Shown piece after piece: positions 52,491 through 63,300 of a stretch of DNA of 64,000 bases (position 1 is the first letter of the stretch; every line of letters begins with the position of its first letter). A model generated the notes under the pieces. That model was not told where the DNA came from and did no database searches. It saw nothing but the letters and a program-made list of their open reading frames with translations. Source of the DNA: Glandiceps talaboti (Eukaryota > Hemichordata > Enteropneusta > Spengelidae); contig NC_135558.1 of assembly GCF_964340395.1 (NCBI RefSeq), positions 6,896,501-6,960,500 on the forward strand, in the 5' to 3' direction. The translations under genes were made by a program, and so were the position numbers.

Positions 52491-53577
52491 TTAACAAACA
52501 TATCATTTTGCCAATTTTGGAGAGAGACATTAACGCAGAATAATTAAATTATTGCGTGATCAAGGTCTGTAGTAGACAGATTGAAACGTCGCATTTATTT
52601 CTAATTTACCGTTCCAAAGTAATTATATATTGTTCTATTGATTCGTGTTGGAACCATGAGTAATATATTGTCCATTTAAGTACATATTACATAATTACAT
52701 ATTGTTCTCGCGATGTTCATTTAAATGAAAGAACAGCTGCAACGAACATGAATGATGTTAATTACATATAACTGATGACAATTAGTGGTAACCTTGCTCA
52801 GAGCTATAACATCGGACTGTAGGTAATATAATCGCGTATATCATCGCGTACTGTATGTATACAATACTGTCACTGTCCAGTAATAGCATAACAACTTAAC
52901 AAATAAAATAGAACACGATCTGTTTGGGGCTACATTGTAGTGCATACGTTTTGAACTATGTGAACACTGGAACCTTGAAAAAAAGTAATAAAATTAAATA
53001 AAATGTACAATAATAAGAATCCATTAATCTCCCTTTACAATTCTTTGCTATTCATATCATTTTCCATTATCTGTTCATAAATAGTCACCATTATATCTTC
53101 CTACACTCCATTACAATTTGTTGATGTTCTCGGGCATCGAAGCTTAAAGGTGACAACACTCGTCAGTTATTTTATGATGATGATGTGTAAATCGTCGTTA
53201 TTGCGTCGGGAATTATACGACAATGTATCATGAGAAAGCCAAGTAGTGCAATGTAAGCATTCGAACAGAAAATATGGAATATATTATCTGATTATTACCT
53301 TGCGACAAGGTGCATCAAGATCATTGTTTCTGCAGTACCAGAAATTTGTGTCAAAACGTTCAAATTCGTCATTAAGTTCACCATCTCTTTCTTAAATACA
53401 CGGGTATCATTATTTTACTCGCCAATACTCCTGTGCATTCCAGAAAGTAATGGTAGAGATATAAGGTTTCTGCCACTCCTCGTCTTTCACTTCGAGTAAC
53501 AAGACTTATCATGACACCGTAATTTTTTGGACGAACGTATTTAGGTACAATGCCAAAACTTCGACATTAAAATCGTC

Positions 53578-53897
<320 letters not shown>

Positions 53898-54019
53898 TAT
53901 ATTTTGTTTTCTATTTTCTGATTTTGACTCGCTCATTGACTCTCAAGTCACGGAGGCCGGTCGTTTGTGCTTCATGTCAGTTTTTTTCATATAGATAGAC
54001 ACACTATAAATACTAGCAT

Positions 54020-54022
54020 ATA

Positions 54023-54053
<31 letters not shown>

Positions 54054-54150
54054 AGTCTGTCTGTCTGCCTTCCTGCTTGCCTGTCTGTCTGTCTGTCTGT
54101 CTGCATGTCTGTCTGTCTGTATGTCCGTCCGTCCGTCTGTCTGTCTATTC
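54020..54150. repeat. (GTCT)n microsatellite
   Basis: GTCT repeats with GCCT, CATG and CCGT interruptions lie about 190 bases before the GPCR start codon, within the proposed 5' UTR intron. Confidence 0.93.
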
Positions 54151-54341
54151 ATTAACTCTTATTTCTCCTTATTTTGCACCATACCCAGGTAGTAAAATGG
54201 AATCCCTATACTACATCATATTTTGAATTTCCTAATTGATGTAAAATATTAATATTCGTTATACTCCTTCACCTATACATGTCTGTATATATAAGGATTT
54301 ACTTTTACCTTCATTTTTTTCTACCTGCTTAGGTGAAGACA

Positions 54342-55601
54342 ATGACAGACTTAAATGCAACGTTTGGCAACGAGAGCGACTTGTCAGACGAATACGAGTA
54401 TTACTATCTGTATTATTATGACCATAACTTCTCTACCAGTGACACCGTCTCCATAGTGTTTTTCCTAATGCTCAGTGTCATAATAACCATATTTGGTAAT
54501 GTGCTTACAATTGCATCATACTTTATGGACCACAAATTAAAGTCTAATGCCGGAAACGTCTACCTGGTAAACCTGGCCTTTACAGACCTGATAGTTGCCG
54601 TCATATCCCTTCCACTGTTTGCTAGTTGGTACATTATGGATTCTTGGGTACTTGAAGAAGTTGTTTGTAAAATCTGGCTGTTTTCTGACTACCTCGCTGC
54701 CTACGAATCCGTGTATGGAATCTTGCTGATAAGTCTGGATAGGTATCGACTTGTTACAAAGAAGATGGAATATATAACAAAACATACAAAGAACAAAGCT
54801 ATCCTTATTTGCACAAGCACGTGGATTTTCTCTCTAATTAGCGTCAGCTTGTTAATATTTGGATATCCAAGATGGATCGCTTTAGACACTGTTGATTACT
54901 CTTTTAACTGTTACACTGAATTTGGTCAACAACGAGATTCTTCAATAGTTTATGTTATAACTTCTTTCTTTGCACCATTTGTTGTCATACTTTATTTAAA
55001 TGCCTCTGTCTACATAAGTATCCGGCGTCGGTTGCGAAAGAGAAAATTTAATGTGATTCAACCTCAGAATAATGGTCTGTTAGTCCCGACAGTGTCACGC
55101 AGTCCAGGTACCAGCGGCAGACAGACTGTTCGTACTAACAATCAAGCTACGTCTTCTATTGAAGAGACAGACTTGAACCGAAGTAATCAGCGAACAAATA
55201 CAGATTTAGACATACGACATTTTCACAATCAGGAAGGAACCCAAAGGAGCAATCAGGCAAATGTGCCGAGCATGTCAGCACAATTACCGAACAATCCGGT
55301 GCTAAATGTACACAGTACTCAATCAATACCTTCTTCACAGGAACATGGAACGGTTCGGAGAGACCGTAAAGCAGCTAAGACACTAGCTACACTTGTAGGC
55401 ATTTTCATACTCTGTTGGGCTCCTTTCAACATTGCTCTTATCACAGACGTGTTCTGTGATAGTTGTGTACCTTATCAGTTATGGTACGTCTTTAATCATT
55501 TGCTATGGTTTAACTCTGCTATTAACCCCCTTCTTTATACGCTCTGTAATGATAGATTTAGGTTCACATTTAAACGAATATTGCGCTGTAAATGCCCGTA
55601 A
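54342..55601 (+). CDS. Class A GPCR, histamine H3/H4-muscarinic-like
   Basis: This is a seven-transmembrane receptor of 419 residues, coded without introns from ATG at 54342. An upstream in-frame GTG at 54333 is not used as start; it follows the splice acceptor. Hallmarks are N53 in TM1, D82 in TM2, C109 with C190 for the disulfide, D116 at the aminergic 3.32 position (WLFSDYLAAYES), DRY at 133-135, CWAPF at 358-362 and NPLLY at 395-399. TM3, TM6 and TM7 (CDSCVPYQLW, NSAINPLLYTLCN) are closest in pattern to muscarinic and H3/H4 receptors. Position 5.46 is Ser208, where histamine H3 receptors have Glu. Predicted N-glycosylation sites are N5, N10 and N29. Residues 16-27 are Tyr/acidic-rich. The third loop is long and hydrophilic (about 230-340). 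Aminergic ligand and Gi-type coupling are inference. Confidence 0.93.
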   Translation: MTDLNATFGNESDLSDEYEYYYLYYYDHNFSTSDTVSIVFFLMLSVIITIFGNVLTIASYFMDHKLKSNAGNVYLVNLAFTDLIVAVISLPLFASWYIMDSWVLEEVVCKIWLFSDYLAAYESVYGILLISLDRYRLVTKKMEYITKHTKNKAILICTSTWIFSLISVSLLIFGYPRWIALDTVDYSFNCYTEFGQQRDSSIVYVITSFFAPFVVILYLNASVYISIRRRLRKRKFNVIQPQNNGLLVPTVSRSPGTSGRQTVRTNNQATSSIEETDLNRSNQRTNTDLDIRHFHNQEGTQRSNQANVPSMSAQLPNNPVLNVHSTQSIPSSQEHGTVRRDRKAAKTLATLVGIFILCWAPFNIALITDVFCDSCVPYQLWYVFNHLLWFNSAINPLLYTLCNDRFRFTFKRILRCKCP

Positions 55602-55858
55602 AGACATAAAGAAATTTATTTTTAAAAACTACCTTCATTTATTATCTTTTAGACAGTGTTCAGAAGAAATATGACCACCAAAAGAGCTTGATTTCATATT
55701 ATAGTAAAACTGTTACGTTAAATGCATGTATAAACTTCTAGACGTTTCATTATTAAATGTCTTTTTTGAAGTAGATTTGTAATTGCTTTTCATTTAAAAA
55801 AAAATACTACCTTAAGCATAAATTGACGGTGAAATCGCTAGCCTTTGACAGTGTTTGC

Positions 55859-55864
55859 AAATAA
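55859..55864 (+). terminator. Candidate polyadenylation signal of the GPCR gene
   Basis: AATAAA lies about 260 bases after the stop codon. No nearer canonical hexamer was seen, so this is a plausible 3' end. Transcript evidence is lacking. Confidence 0.4.
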
Positions 55865-56149
55865 ACTATGGTTATCAAGAAGAATTTGATGATCATTTGC
55901 ATAACTAGCAAAGTGTGTGTGTCATTTGTATGATTGAACGACCTGCATGGAATCGTAAAACAAGCATGAATTTTACATAGTTTGTGTTAAACAAGGCAGA
56001 ACTGCTTATAGTTGGCAATATAATGCCTGATAATGGAAAGTTTACAGGTCATTGCAAATCTTTAAATATCTGAAGATTCGTAATGAAAACAGGCTTTACA
56101 AACTCAACAAACCGTGAGTACAGAAAAACAATGACACTGATCTTTGATG

Positions 56150-56420
56150 TATGTATGCGCATGTATGTATGTATGTATGAATGCGCATGTATGTATGTAT
56201 GTATGTATGTATGTATGTATGTATGTATGTATGTATGTATGTATGTATGTATGCGCATGTACGTATGTATGCGCATGTATGTATGTATGTATGTATGTAT
56301 GTATGTATGTATGTATGTATGTATGTATGTATGTATGTATGTATGTGTGTGTGTGCGTGCGTGCGTGCGTGCGTGCGTGTGTGCATGCATGCATGCATGC
56401 ATGCATGCATGTATGTATGC

Positions 56421-56492
<72 letters not shown>
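56150..56492. repeat. Compound microsatellite (ATGT)n (GTGC)n (GCAT)n (AT)n
   Basis: ATGT repeats with GCGC interruptions (56150-56345) pass into GTGC, GCAT and finally an AT run of about 68 bp to 56492. All six-frame openings here are repeat artefacts. Confidence 0.95.
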
Positions 56493-56495
<3 letters not shown>

Positions 56496-56499
56496 AAGG

Positions 56500-58600
56500 A
56501 TATTATAGTGAGATTCGTATTATTTCTGTAGACACATTAATATTTTAAATTACTAATTAGGAAGACACACCTTGTTTATAAGTAATTGATGAAAAGACTA
56601 ATGAAATGACTAGCTTTATTGGCCTCTAGATAATCACAAACACGGTGCAATAATGTTGCCTTACGTACATATGAAATATTCATGTATTGATCAAATCCAA
56701 AGGGAGCCCTTCAGAATAAATTTTCAAAATAAGGTCGACATTAATATAATTAATTAAGAAATTGTTAGTCGTGGACTCGTGGCAATATTTTACTATCAAA
56801 TTGAATGTTAGGAAATACACGAGAATAATATTGTTAACTGAATGAAGTCTTTATAAAGTTTATCAATAATACATAAAATACACTGATATTCCAAGATATA
56901 AAAAGGCATGTGTAAGCGATGTGACTCGGTAATTATTAATTTGAATTAGTTACTGTTTTAGTCCCGGACACAAATAATGTCATAAAAGTGGCAGTTGATA
57001 GGCGATTTATGGAGAAAACATCATTGTACGAGTTATAAAGTTGATAGACAGTGTATAGAGAAAACGTCAGTGTAAGCTTATGATCATGAGTTGTAAAGTT
57101 GATAGACAGCTTGTAGAGAAAACATCATTGTACATACCAGTTATAAAGTTGGGGGCTGAGAGGTTCTTCTCTGCCCAAATTATACTATCCAAACCTAAAA
57201 AGAAGCCATGTTTCTCAAGAAGATTCTTTGTAGGAAACTTGTTAAGAAGGATACACATTACAGCAATTGGTTAAATTTTGGCATGAATTCATAAATAGTT
57301 CAATCAATTTTTTGTATGTTGTATATTAATTAGGCGATGCATATTAATTAGCCAAATTAGCATATTTTTCGTCAATTTTTGACAAACTGTGTGAGTATCT
57401 CTGTTCGTAGATTGACCGACCATCGTCACTGTGATCATGATGATGTTTATTAATCATTCGCTGTAGCTCCAACAACGACGAATCTCCATTCAACCCTGAT
57501 GCATTTTTCTGTAACTTGCTACGCACATTTCTTCATTGTCATTTAATACGCTTTTTGATTTTTAATGAAAAAAAATGTCCAACTGTTTTGAAATCTCCGT
57601 AAAAAAAAGTTCATTGCCTGTGGCCTAAGCTTGCTTTGGTTTAAATCAAAATCAAATTGATGCCACATGTGGTAATTATTTAAAGAAATGCTTCCTGAAT
57701 TCTGCCCCGTATTGAAAATTTTGAAATTATCATCAGTCTCAAACGGTAATGAAAAATACCATTTTCTTGATCGTCATGCGACCGCAACCCATATAACTAT
57801 AGATCCTATACTTACCTACTTTGTGTAGGGTCTATGATGTAACTTATCAGTTATAAGGAACACCAAAACGGACGACAGTGTACTGCAGTTGACGACCCCC
57901 GTGTGTCACCTGACCGTGTACTATCACGTGACATCTTGAATACAAAGGTCATATATATCACCAAGCCCAAAGTACGTGAAAATTTACTGTAACCTTTCGA
58001 TTGGTATTTTTTACACCAGGACAAAGTGCATTTGTCAAGAGTTTGTTCACATCACAGCAAAGTTACCCCAAGTTTAACCTTTGTTAGTTTCCAGTACACT
58101 GTTGTAGCTTTTGCAGAAATTTGAAGCGACTCACTCTAATCGATCACTGCATAGTGGTACGTCAACTTCTCATAGTCGTGTCATATAGTTAACAAGGTGA
58201 ACGAAAGAAAACACAACGCTGTGAAAGGTAATCATTCGTGTATAGTTTTTCATTAATTTATGTAAATGTAAAATGTAATATTATAGTTAGTCTAGAGTCA
58301 AATCGTGTGGTGATTACACGATTGTCTCCCCTCAGCCCATGGATGTATTTGGTGATATCATGGATGTATTAATTCCACGGTGATAATTATTATAAATCGA
58401 TACAGTCCTGTTTGCAGATGCATAGATCATGGATGTGTCAGGGGAGATACACACATGAATAGATCATAGGTGGTATACGGGACGCGATTCTGATAATGTC
58501 CATAAACACCGAGAGCTAGTACCGACTTACTTGCCCATGGATGCATGTATTAGGTCTCCCTAATACATCCATGCTTAGCCCTTGGTTCTATTATTGAGAT
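56500..58600. other. Intergenic region without a firm gene
   Basis: Nothing coding is convincing. A minus-strand frame at 57344-57526 has protein-like composition but only a weak acceptor and no start codon. A copy of the short ATAGATCCTATAC/GTAGGGTCTATG hairpin is near 57798-57833. Repeated CCATGGATG and its inverse occur at 58340-58610, including a small palindrome around TATTAGG-CCTAATA (about 58547-58570). Confidence 0.4.
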
Positions 58601-58619
58601 CTCATAGATCCATGCTTAG

Positions 58620-58775
58620 CCTACCTGTTGACTTGAACGACTATCGCTACAATATTCCGCTATCCTAATAACTGACTTTTTTTTTAATTTTTGCTATCTT
58701 TCCAACGGAGCCAAAATAAAAATGTCAGTTAGGATAGTGGAATAGGGTAGTAGTGGTTCAAGTTTAGAGGTAGGC
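58620..58775. mobile_element. Small foldback element, about 50-bp imperfect arms
   Basis: CCTACCTGTTGACTTGAACG, CGCTACAATATTCCGCTATC and CTAATAACTGAC at the left are repeated inverted at the right (GTCAGTTAGGATAGTGGAAT, AGTGGTTCAAGTTT, GAGGTAGG). The element is about 155 bp, intergenic and non-coding. Confidence 0.65.
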
Positions 58776-58919
58776 TACAACTTACTTCGTCTGCAAGCAG
58801 GACTATATATGCATCCATGCTGACACAGTGCACATGCTCAATGCATTCAGTAACTTTAATAGAATCCAATCCAATATCTTACTTTTGTTCTCAATAAATG
58901 CACAGAGAGTGGGTAATAC

Positions 58920-59255
58920 TACTAATAGATTAGACACATCCCTTTCTCACAGGCACTTGTTTCCTGAGATGTGTATCAGAATGTTTCTATCAGAATACAA
59001 TAAAATATCAATAATATTGACATGTTTTATAACACTTGTTTCTGTAATCATGCAAGTCCACTCACAGTGAGGTCTATATCTCGCGGTGAGTGGACTTGCG
59101 CGATCACAGAAACAAGTGTTATTTTACCCCTTTCATATACAGTTGGCTAAAACATGTCAATATTATCGATATTATCGACATTTTATTATGTTCTGATCAA
59201 AACATTCTCGATACATATCTCGGCGAACAAGTGCCTGTGCCCTTTCTTTATACAA
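58920..59255. mobile_element. Large foldback element, about 150-bp inverted arms
   Basis: The left arm runs AGGCACTTGTTTCC, GAATGTTTCTATCAGAA, AATATTGACATGTTTTA, AACACTTGTTTCTGT and CAAGTCCACTCAC. The right arm is the inverse, from GTGAGTGGACTTGCG to GAACAAGTGCCTGTGCCC. One arm has a short extra segment of about 20 bp. The loop is only about 20 bp. No coding sequence is inside; it looks like a foldback DNA element. Confidence 0.72.
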
Positions 59256-59259
59256 CATA

Positions 59260-60030
59260 TAAATTGCCATTCTAATTAACCACAGTTGAAATGTACGTAG
59301 AATCTAAAGCTTCAAAGCTGTTGGCAGGGTTATTTCAAAGAGAAAGTCTGATGGCCTACGTGTGTATGGTCATGGTCTCATCTGCAGTATTATGACGGGA
59401 ATCATTGAGTTTAATGACCTTTGCTCTTTGAACTTTGAACTTGGCCACAGCATGTCTTACTTATGATATGCAGTCTTCCCCACACTCTGATCATTATGAT
59501 GTACAGTTGTATTGATCTCTGCTATCAATGTACATATGATTTGGGTGATAAAATAACACCTTGGTAACTTACTCAATATTGAAATCTTGTTCGGAAGCTC
59601 TACTGAACTTGACATGTGTTCAACCATTTTGGGAATTCCCTGCAAGGGTTTATGGGAAAACCTGACATGATGACATCACATTTACCACAGTCTCTTTGTC
59701 TTGATACTTATATGAATTTGCAATTACTATAAAATGCAATATTGAGTCTAAGTAAACTTTTTCTTTGACTCATTCTGTAAGCTATTGAAATTTAAGTAGT
59801 TGCTCTACCAAGTACTACTTCATTCACTGAAACAAATTCTTCTCTTGCTGTGATAAAGAACAAATATATTTAGTTAATTAATAATAATATGGTAGTTGGC
59901 CAACTGTGTATGCACAAATATCGCCCAAAAACTAAGGAACTTTCAGATATAAAAACAAAGCAATAGATACAACAAGTTTCATTTCATTGTGACTGAGATT
60001 GTTAATGGTTATACAAATGTACAAACAGGC
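59260..60030. other. Upstream region of FMO copy 2
   Basis: AT-rich sequence with no recognisable coding exon. It may hold the promoter or a 5' UTR exon of FMO2, but no TATA box and initiator pair is convincing. Confidence 0.35.
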
Positions 60031-60112
60031 AGGCAGACAAATGGACATACATACATACATACATGCATGCATGCATGCATGCATACAGGCAGGCAGGCAG
60101 GCAGGCAGGCAT

Positions 60113-60162
<50 letters not shown>
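60030..60162. repeat. (CATA)n (CATG)n (GGCA)n (GACA)n compound microsatellite
   Basis: Tetranucleotide blocks follow each other, ending in twelve or so GACA units, about 150 bases upstream of the FMO2 start codon. The acceptor-like TTTATTTACAG ending at 60281 suggests the ATG-containing exon begins just downstream. Confidence 0.92.
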
Positions 60163-60163
<1 letters not shown>

Positions 60164-60309
60164 TCATTAAAACATTCAGTTCTCCTACAGGAGTTTAAAA
60201 TGACAAAAAATTGTGAGTCTGTCATACATGTATACTGCAAAGAGGGCAAACGTTTACAAATACACAATAATTTATTTACAGAAATAATCCAAGTCAGTCA
60301 GTTGTCACC

Positions 60310-63300
60310 ATGACTAAGAGAGTGGCTATCATTGGAGCTGGTGCTAGTGGTCTTGTTGGTATCAAGTGTTGTCTTGATGAAGGCTTAGAACCAGTGTGTT
60401 TTGAGAAGGGTACAGATATTGGAGGCTTATGGAACTACACCCCTGATGCCAAGGATGGTCAGGCTAGCGTTTTCCATTCCACCATCATCAATACTAGTAA
60501 GGAAATCATGTGTTTCAGTGATTTTCCAGCACCAAAAGAATATCCCAACTTTATGCATAATACTTGGGTAGTGAAATATTTCCGATTATTTGCTAATCAT
60601 TTTGGACTCCAGAAATATGTCCATTTCAACACTGCAATTGAGAGTGTTGAACCTTCCTCTGACTACGATACTACTGGTAAATGGGATGTGAAGTACACCA
60701 ACAGTGAGAAGAATGTCACCAAAACTGAAACCTTTGATGCAGTACTGGTTTGCTCTGGTCACCATGTGGATCCACATAAACCCAAATTTCCTGGCCAAGA
60801 TGACTTCCAGGGTCGGATTGTACACACCCATGATTACAAGGTTCCCAAAAATTATGAGGATAAACGTATCTTGGTGATTGGTATTGGAAATTCTGGTGGT
60901 GATGCAGCAGTGGAGTTAGCAAGGGTTGGGTCACAGGTCAGTTATGAACTCTTTCTATTATGCATTATGGGGAATGAGACATGGTAATTAGCCTCACTAT
61001 CAATCCACTGACTTCACGGACTTGTCATTATTTAAACAATAATGTACGCCCTCCCAGCCCATAATGGACTCAAGCAAACTTTGAACGACATAATGGGCAA
61101 GGCGACAGCCGAGCCCATTATGGAGTGCAAAGTTTGCTTGAGTCCATTATGGGCTGGGAGGGCGTACATTATTGTTATTGTTTTATAGTTTTGCCAATTC
61201 CAGAAACGCAAAACAACGTATAATATACACAACGCTGAACATCGTCTGCCATGTTCGGCCCGGAAGCTGAATACTAATCATAGCGACACACGTACGTACA
61301 CGCACACACACATATACACTTCAATGAACTGCTGTGAACACAAATTTGTTTCATGAATGCGTTGTATTTTTAAACAGTGGAAATGACAATCATAAGTAAC
61401 AACATACATTTCGAAAAAAATACCTAGTCGTATGAAGAAACAGAACAAATAAGCTTGTATTGTTATGCTCGTTCCGGGGCCATGATGCCCAATAACGGAG
61501 TACATTATCAGTAATAATGTACAGTGATGACATCACAAAATTCACTGGAATTGGTAATGCTATAATATAATTCACGTTAACGTGGACCAATTAGCTGTGA
61601 AGCTGTATGTTCAGAAAATGTCACTGTAATCCACTGTTGTGTGTAAACCTCTCACAGAAAGGACTGTAATCCACTGTTGTGTGTAAACCTTTCACAGAAA
61701 GCACTGTAATCCACTGTTGTGTGTAACCTTTCACAGAAAGCACTGTAATCCACTGTTGTGTGTAACCTTTCACAGAAAGCACTGTAATCCACTGTTGTGT
61801 GTAACCTTTCACAGAAAGCACGGTAATCCACTGTTGTGTGTAACCTTTCACAGAAAGCACTGTAATCCACTGTTGTGTGTAAACCTCTCACAGAGAGCAC
61901 TGTAATCCACTGTTGTGTGTAAACCTCTCATAGAGAGCACTGTAATCCACTGTTGTGTGTAAACCTCTCAGAGAGAGCACTGTAATCCACTGTTGTGTGT
62001 AAACCTCTCAGAGAGAGCACTGTAATCCACTGTTGTGTGTAAACCTCTCACAGAGAGCACTGTAATCCACTGTTGTGTGTAAACCTCTCAGAGAGAGCAC
62101 TGTAATCCACTGTTGTGTGTAACCTTTCACAGAAAGCACTTTAAAGAGGCATAAGCTGAGTTTATAAAACTTTTTATTCAAGTGAAAATATTTACATAAA
62201 ACCTTGATTAAACTATTCTAGTATAATATTAATGTGAATGCATGCCTTCAATGACAACACACTTGCCGTCAGGTTTTGTTAGAACAGTTAACTGCTTAGT
62301 ATGGATTCCTTGATATTTTTTGGTATGTATCAAAAATTATTTCATCATGTTCTACATCATGTTTACATGTTATATCTTAGTAGCAGGTTTGAGTTCAGTC
62401 AATTGCAAGTGATAGTTGCGTATGCTTCAGTAAGTAGAATACTACGAGTGACTTTTAAATATACAGCATAAATCTCGGCAAAGAAATGTATAAAGACAGC
62501 TTGTGCCCCTTTAATCATTTGAGAATGAGTCTATCATAAATATGGCATACAGGGACATTTTCTGAACACATAGCAGCTCTAGACTAATTGGTCCAAATTA
62601 ATTTGTAACAATGGCAAGTCAGCAAAGGCTGTGCAACAGCCATTCCAACTGAAGAAAGTAAAATATCTGGAATGCTATAATTATGTACCTCTACAAAGTT
62701 AGGAGAAATAATAGGTGATTTTTGAGCATTATTTGTGTATTAGTGCATGTTGCTTGAGTTTTGAGCATCCAGAACCAATGATGTGTGACATAGAAAAAAC
62801 AAGGTATAAATACCATATTTTTGTTTGAATGCTTTCAACTTTGTGAGGTACAATATCTTTACTCTTCCTCAGCCACCTTTTGTGAAATTAGTATGTATGT
62901 ATGTTTATATCATCTGAAAATATGGAAATTCATCAAATCATGAGAATTTCAGAGCCACACATAGCATAATTGTAATATATGGTGGATATATCAAGTTGCA
63001 AAAGAAAATGTTTTGAGAATTTTGCTGATATTTAAAAAAAATTTCTGTGATATCTCTCAATTGCAGGTTTTCTTGAGTACAAGAAGAGGAAGTTGGGTTT
63101 TGAATCGTGTCAGCGATGAAGGTTATCCAATTGACTTGGTCGGTATCAGACGCTTTCTGCAAAAGTTCCCACCTTCAGTGATAAATATGGTTGCTAGAAA
63201 GAAGCTAAATAATCGTTTCAACCATGCCAACTATGGTCTTCAGCCAGACTTTCCTCCATTAGCACAACATCCTATGGTCAATGACCTGTTGCCAAATGAG

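Noticed and set aside
54333-54341. GPCR start at an upstream in-frame GTG
   Set aside because: The GTG immediately follows a splice acceptor, and ATG three codons on is the normal eukaryotic start.
57344-57526. Minus-strand 60-codon frame with protein-like composition (HHHDHSDDGR)
   Set aside because: It has no ATG at the start, an in-frame stop just upstream, and no pyrimidine tract for an acceptor. No neighbouring exon supports it.
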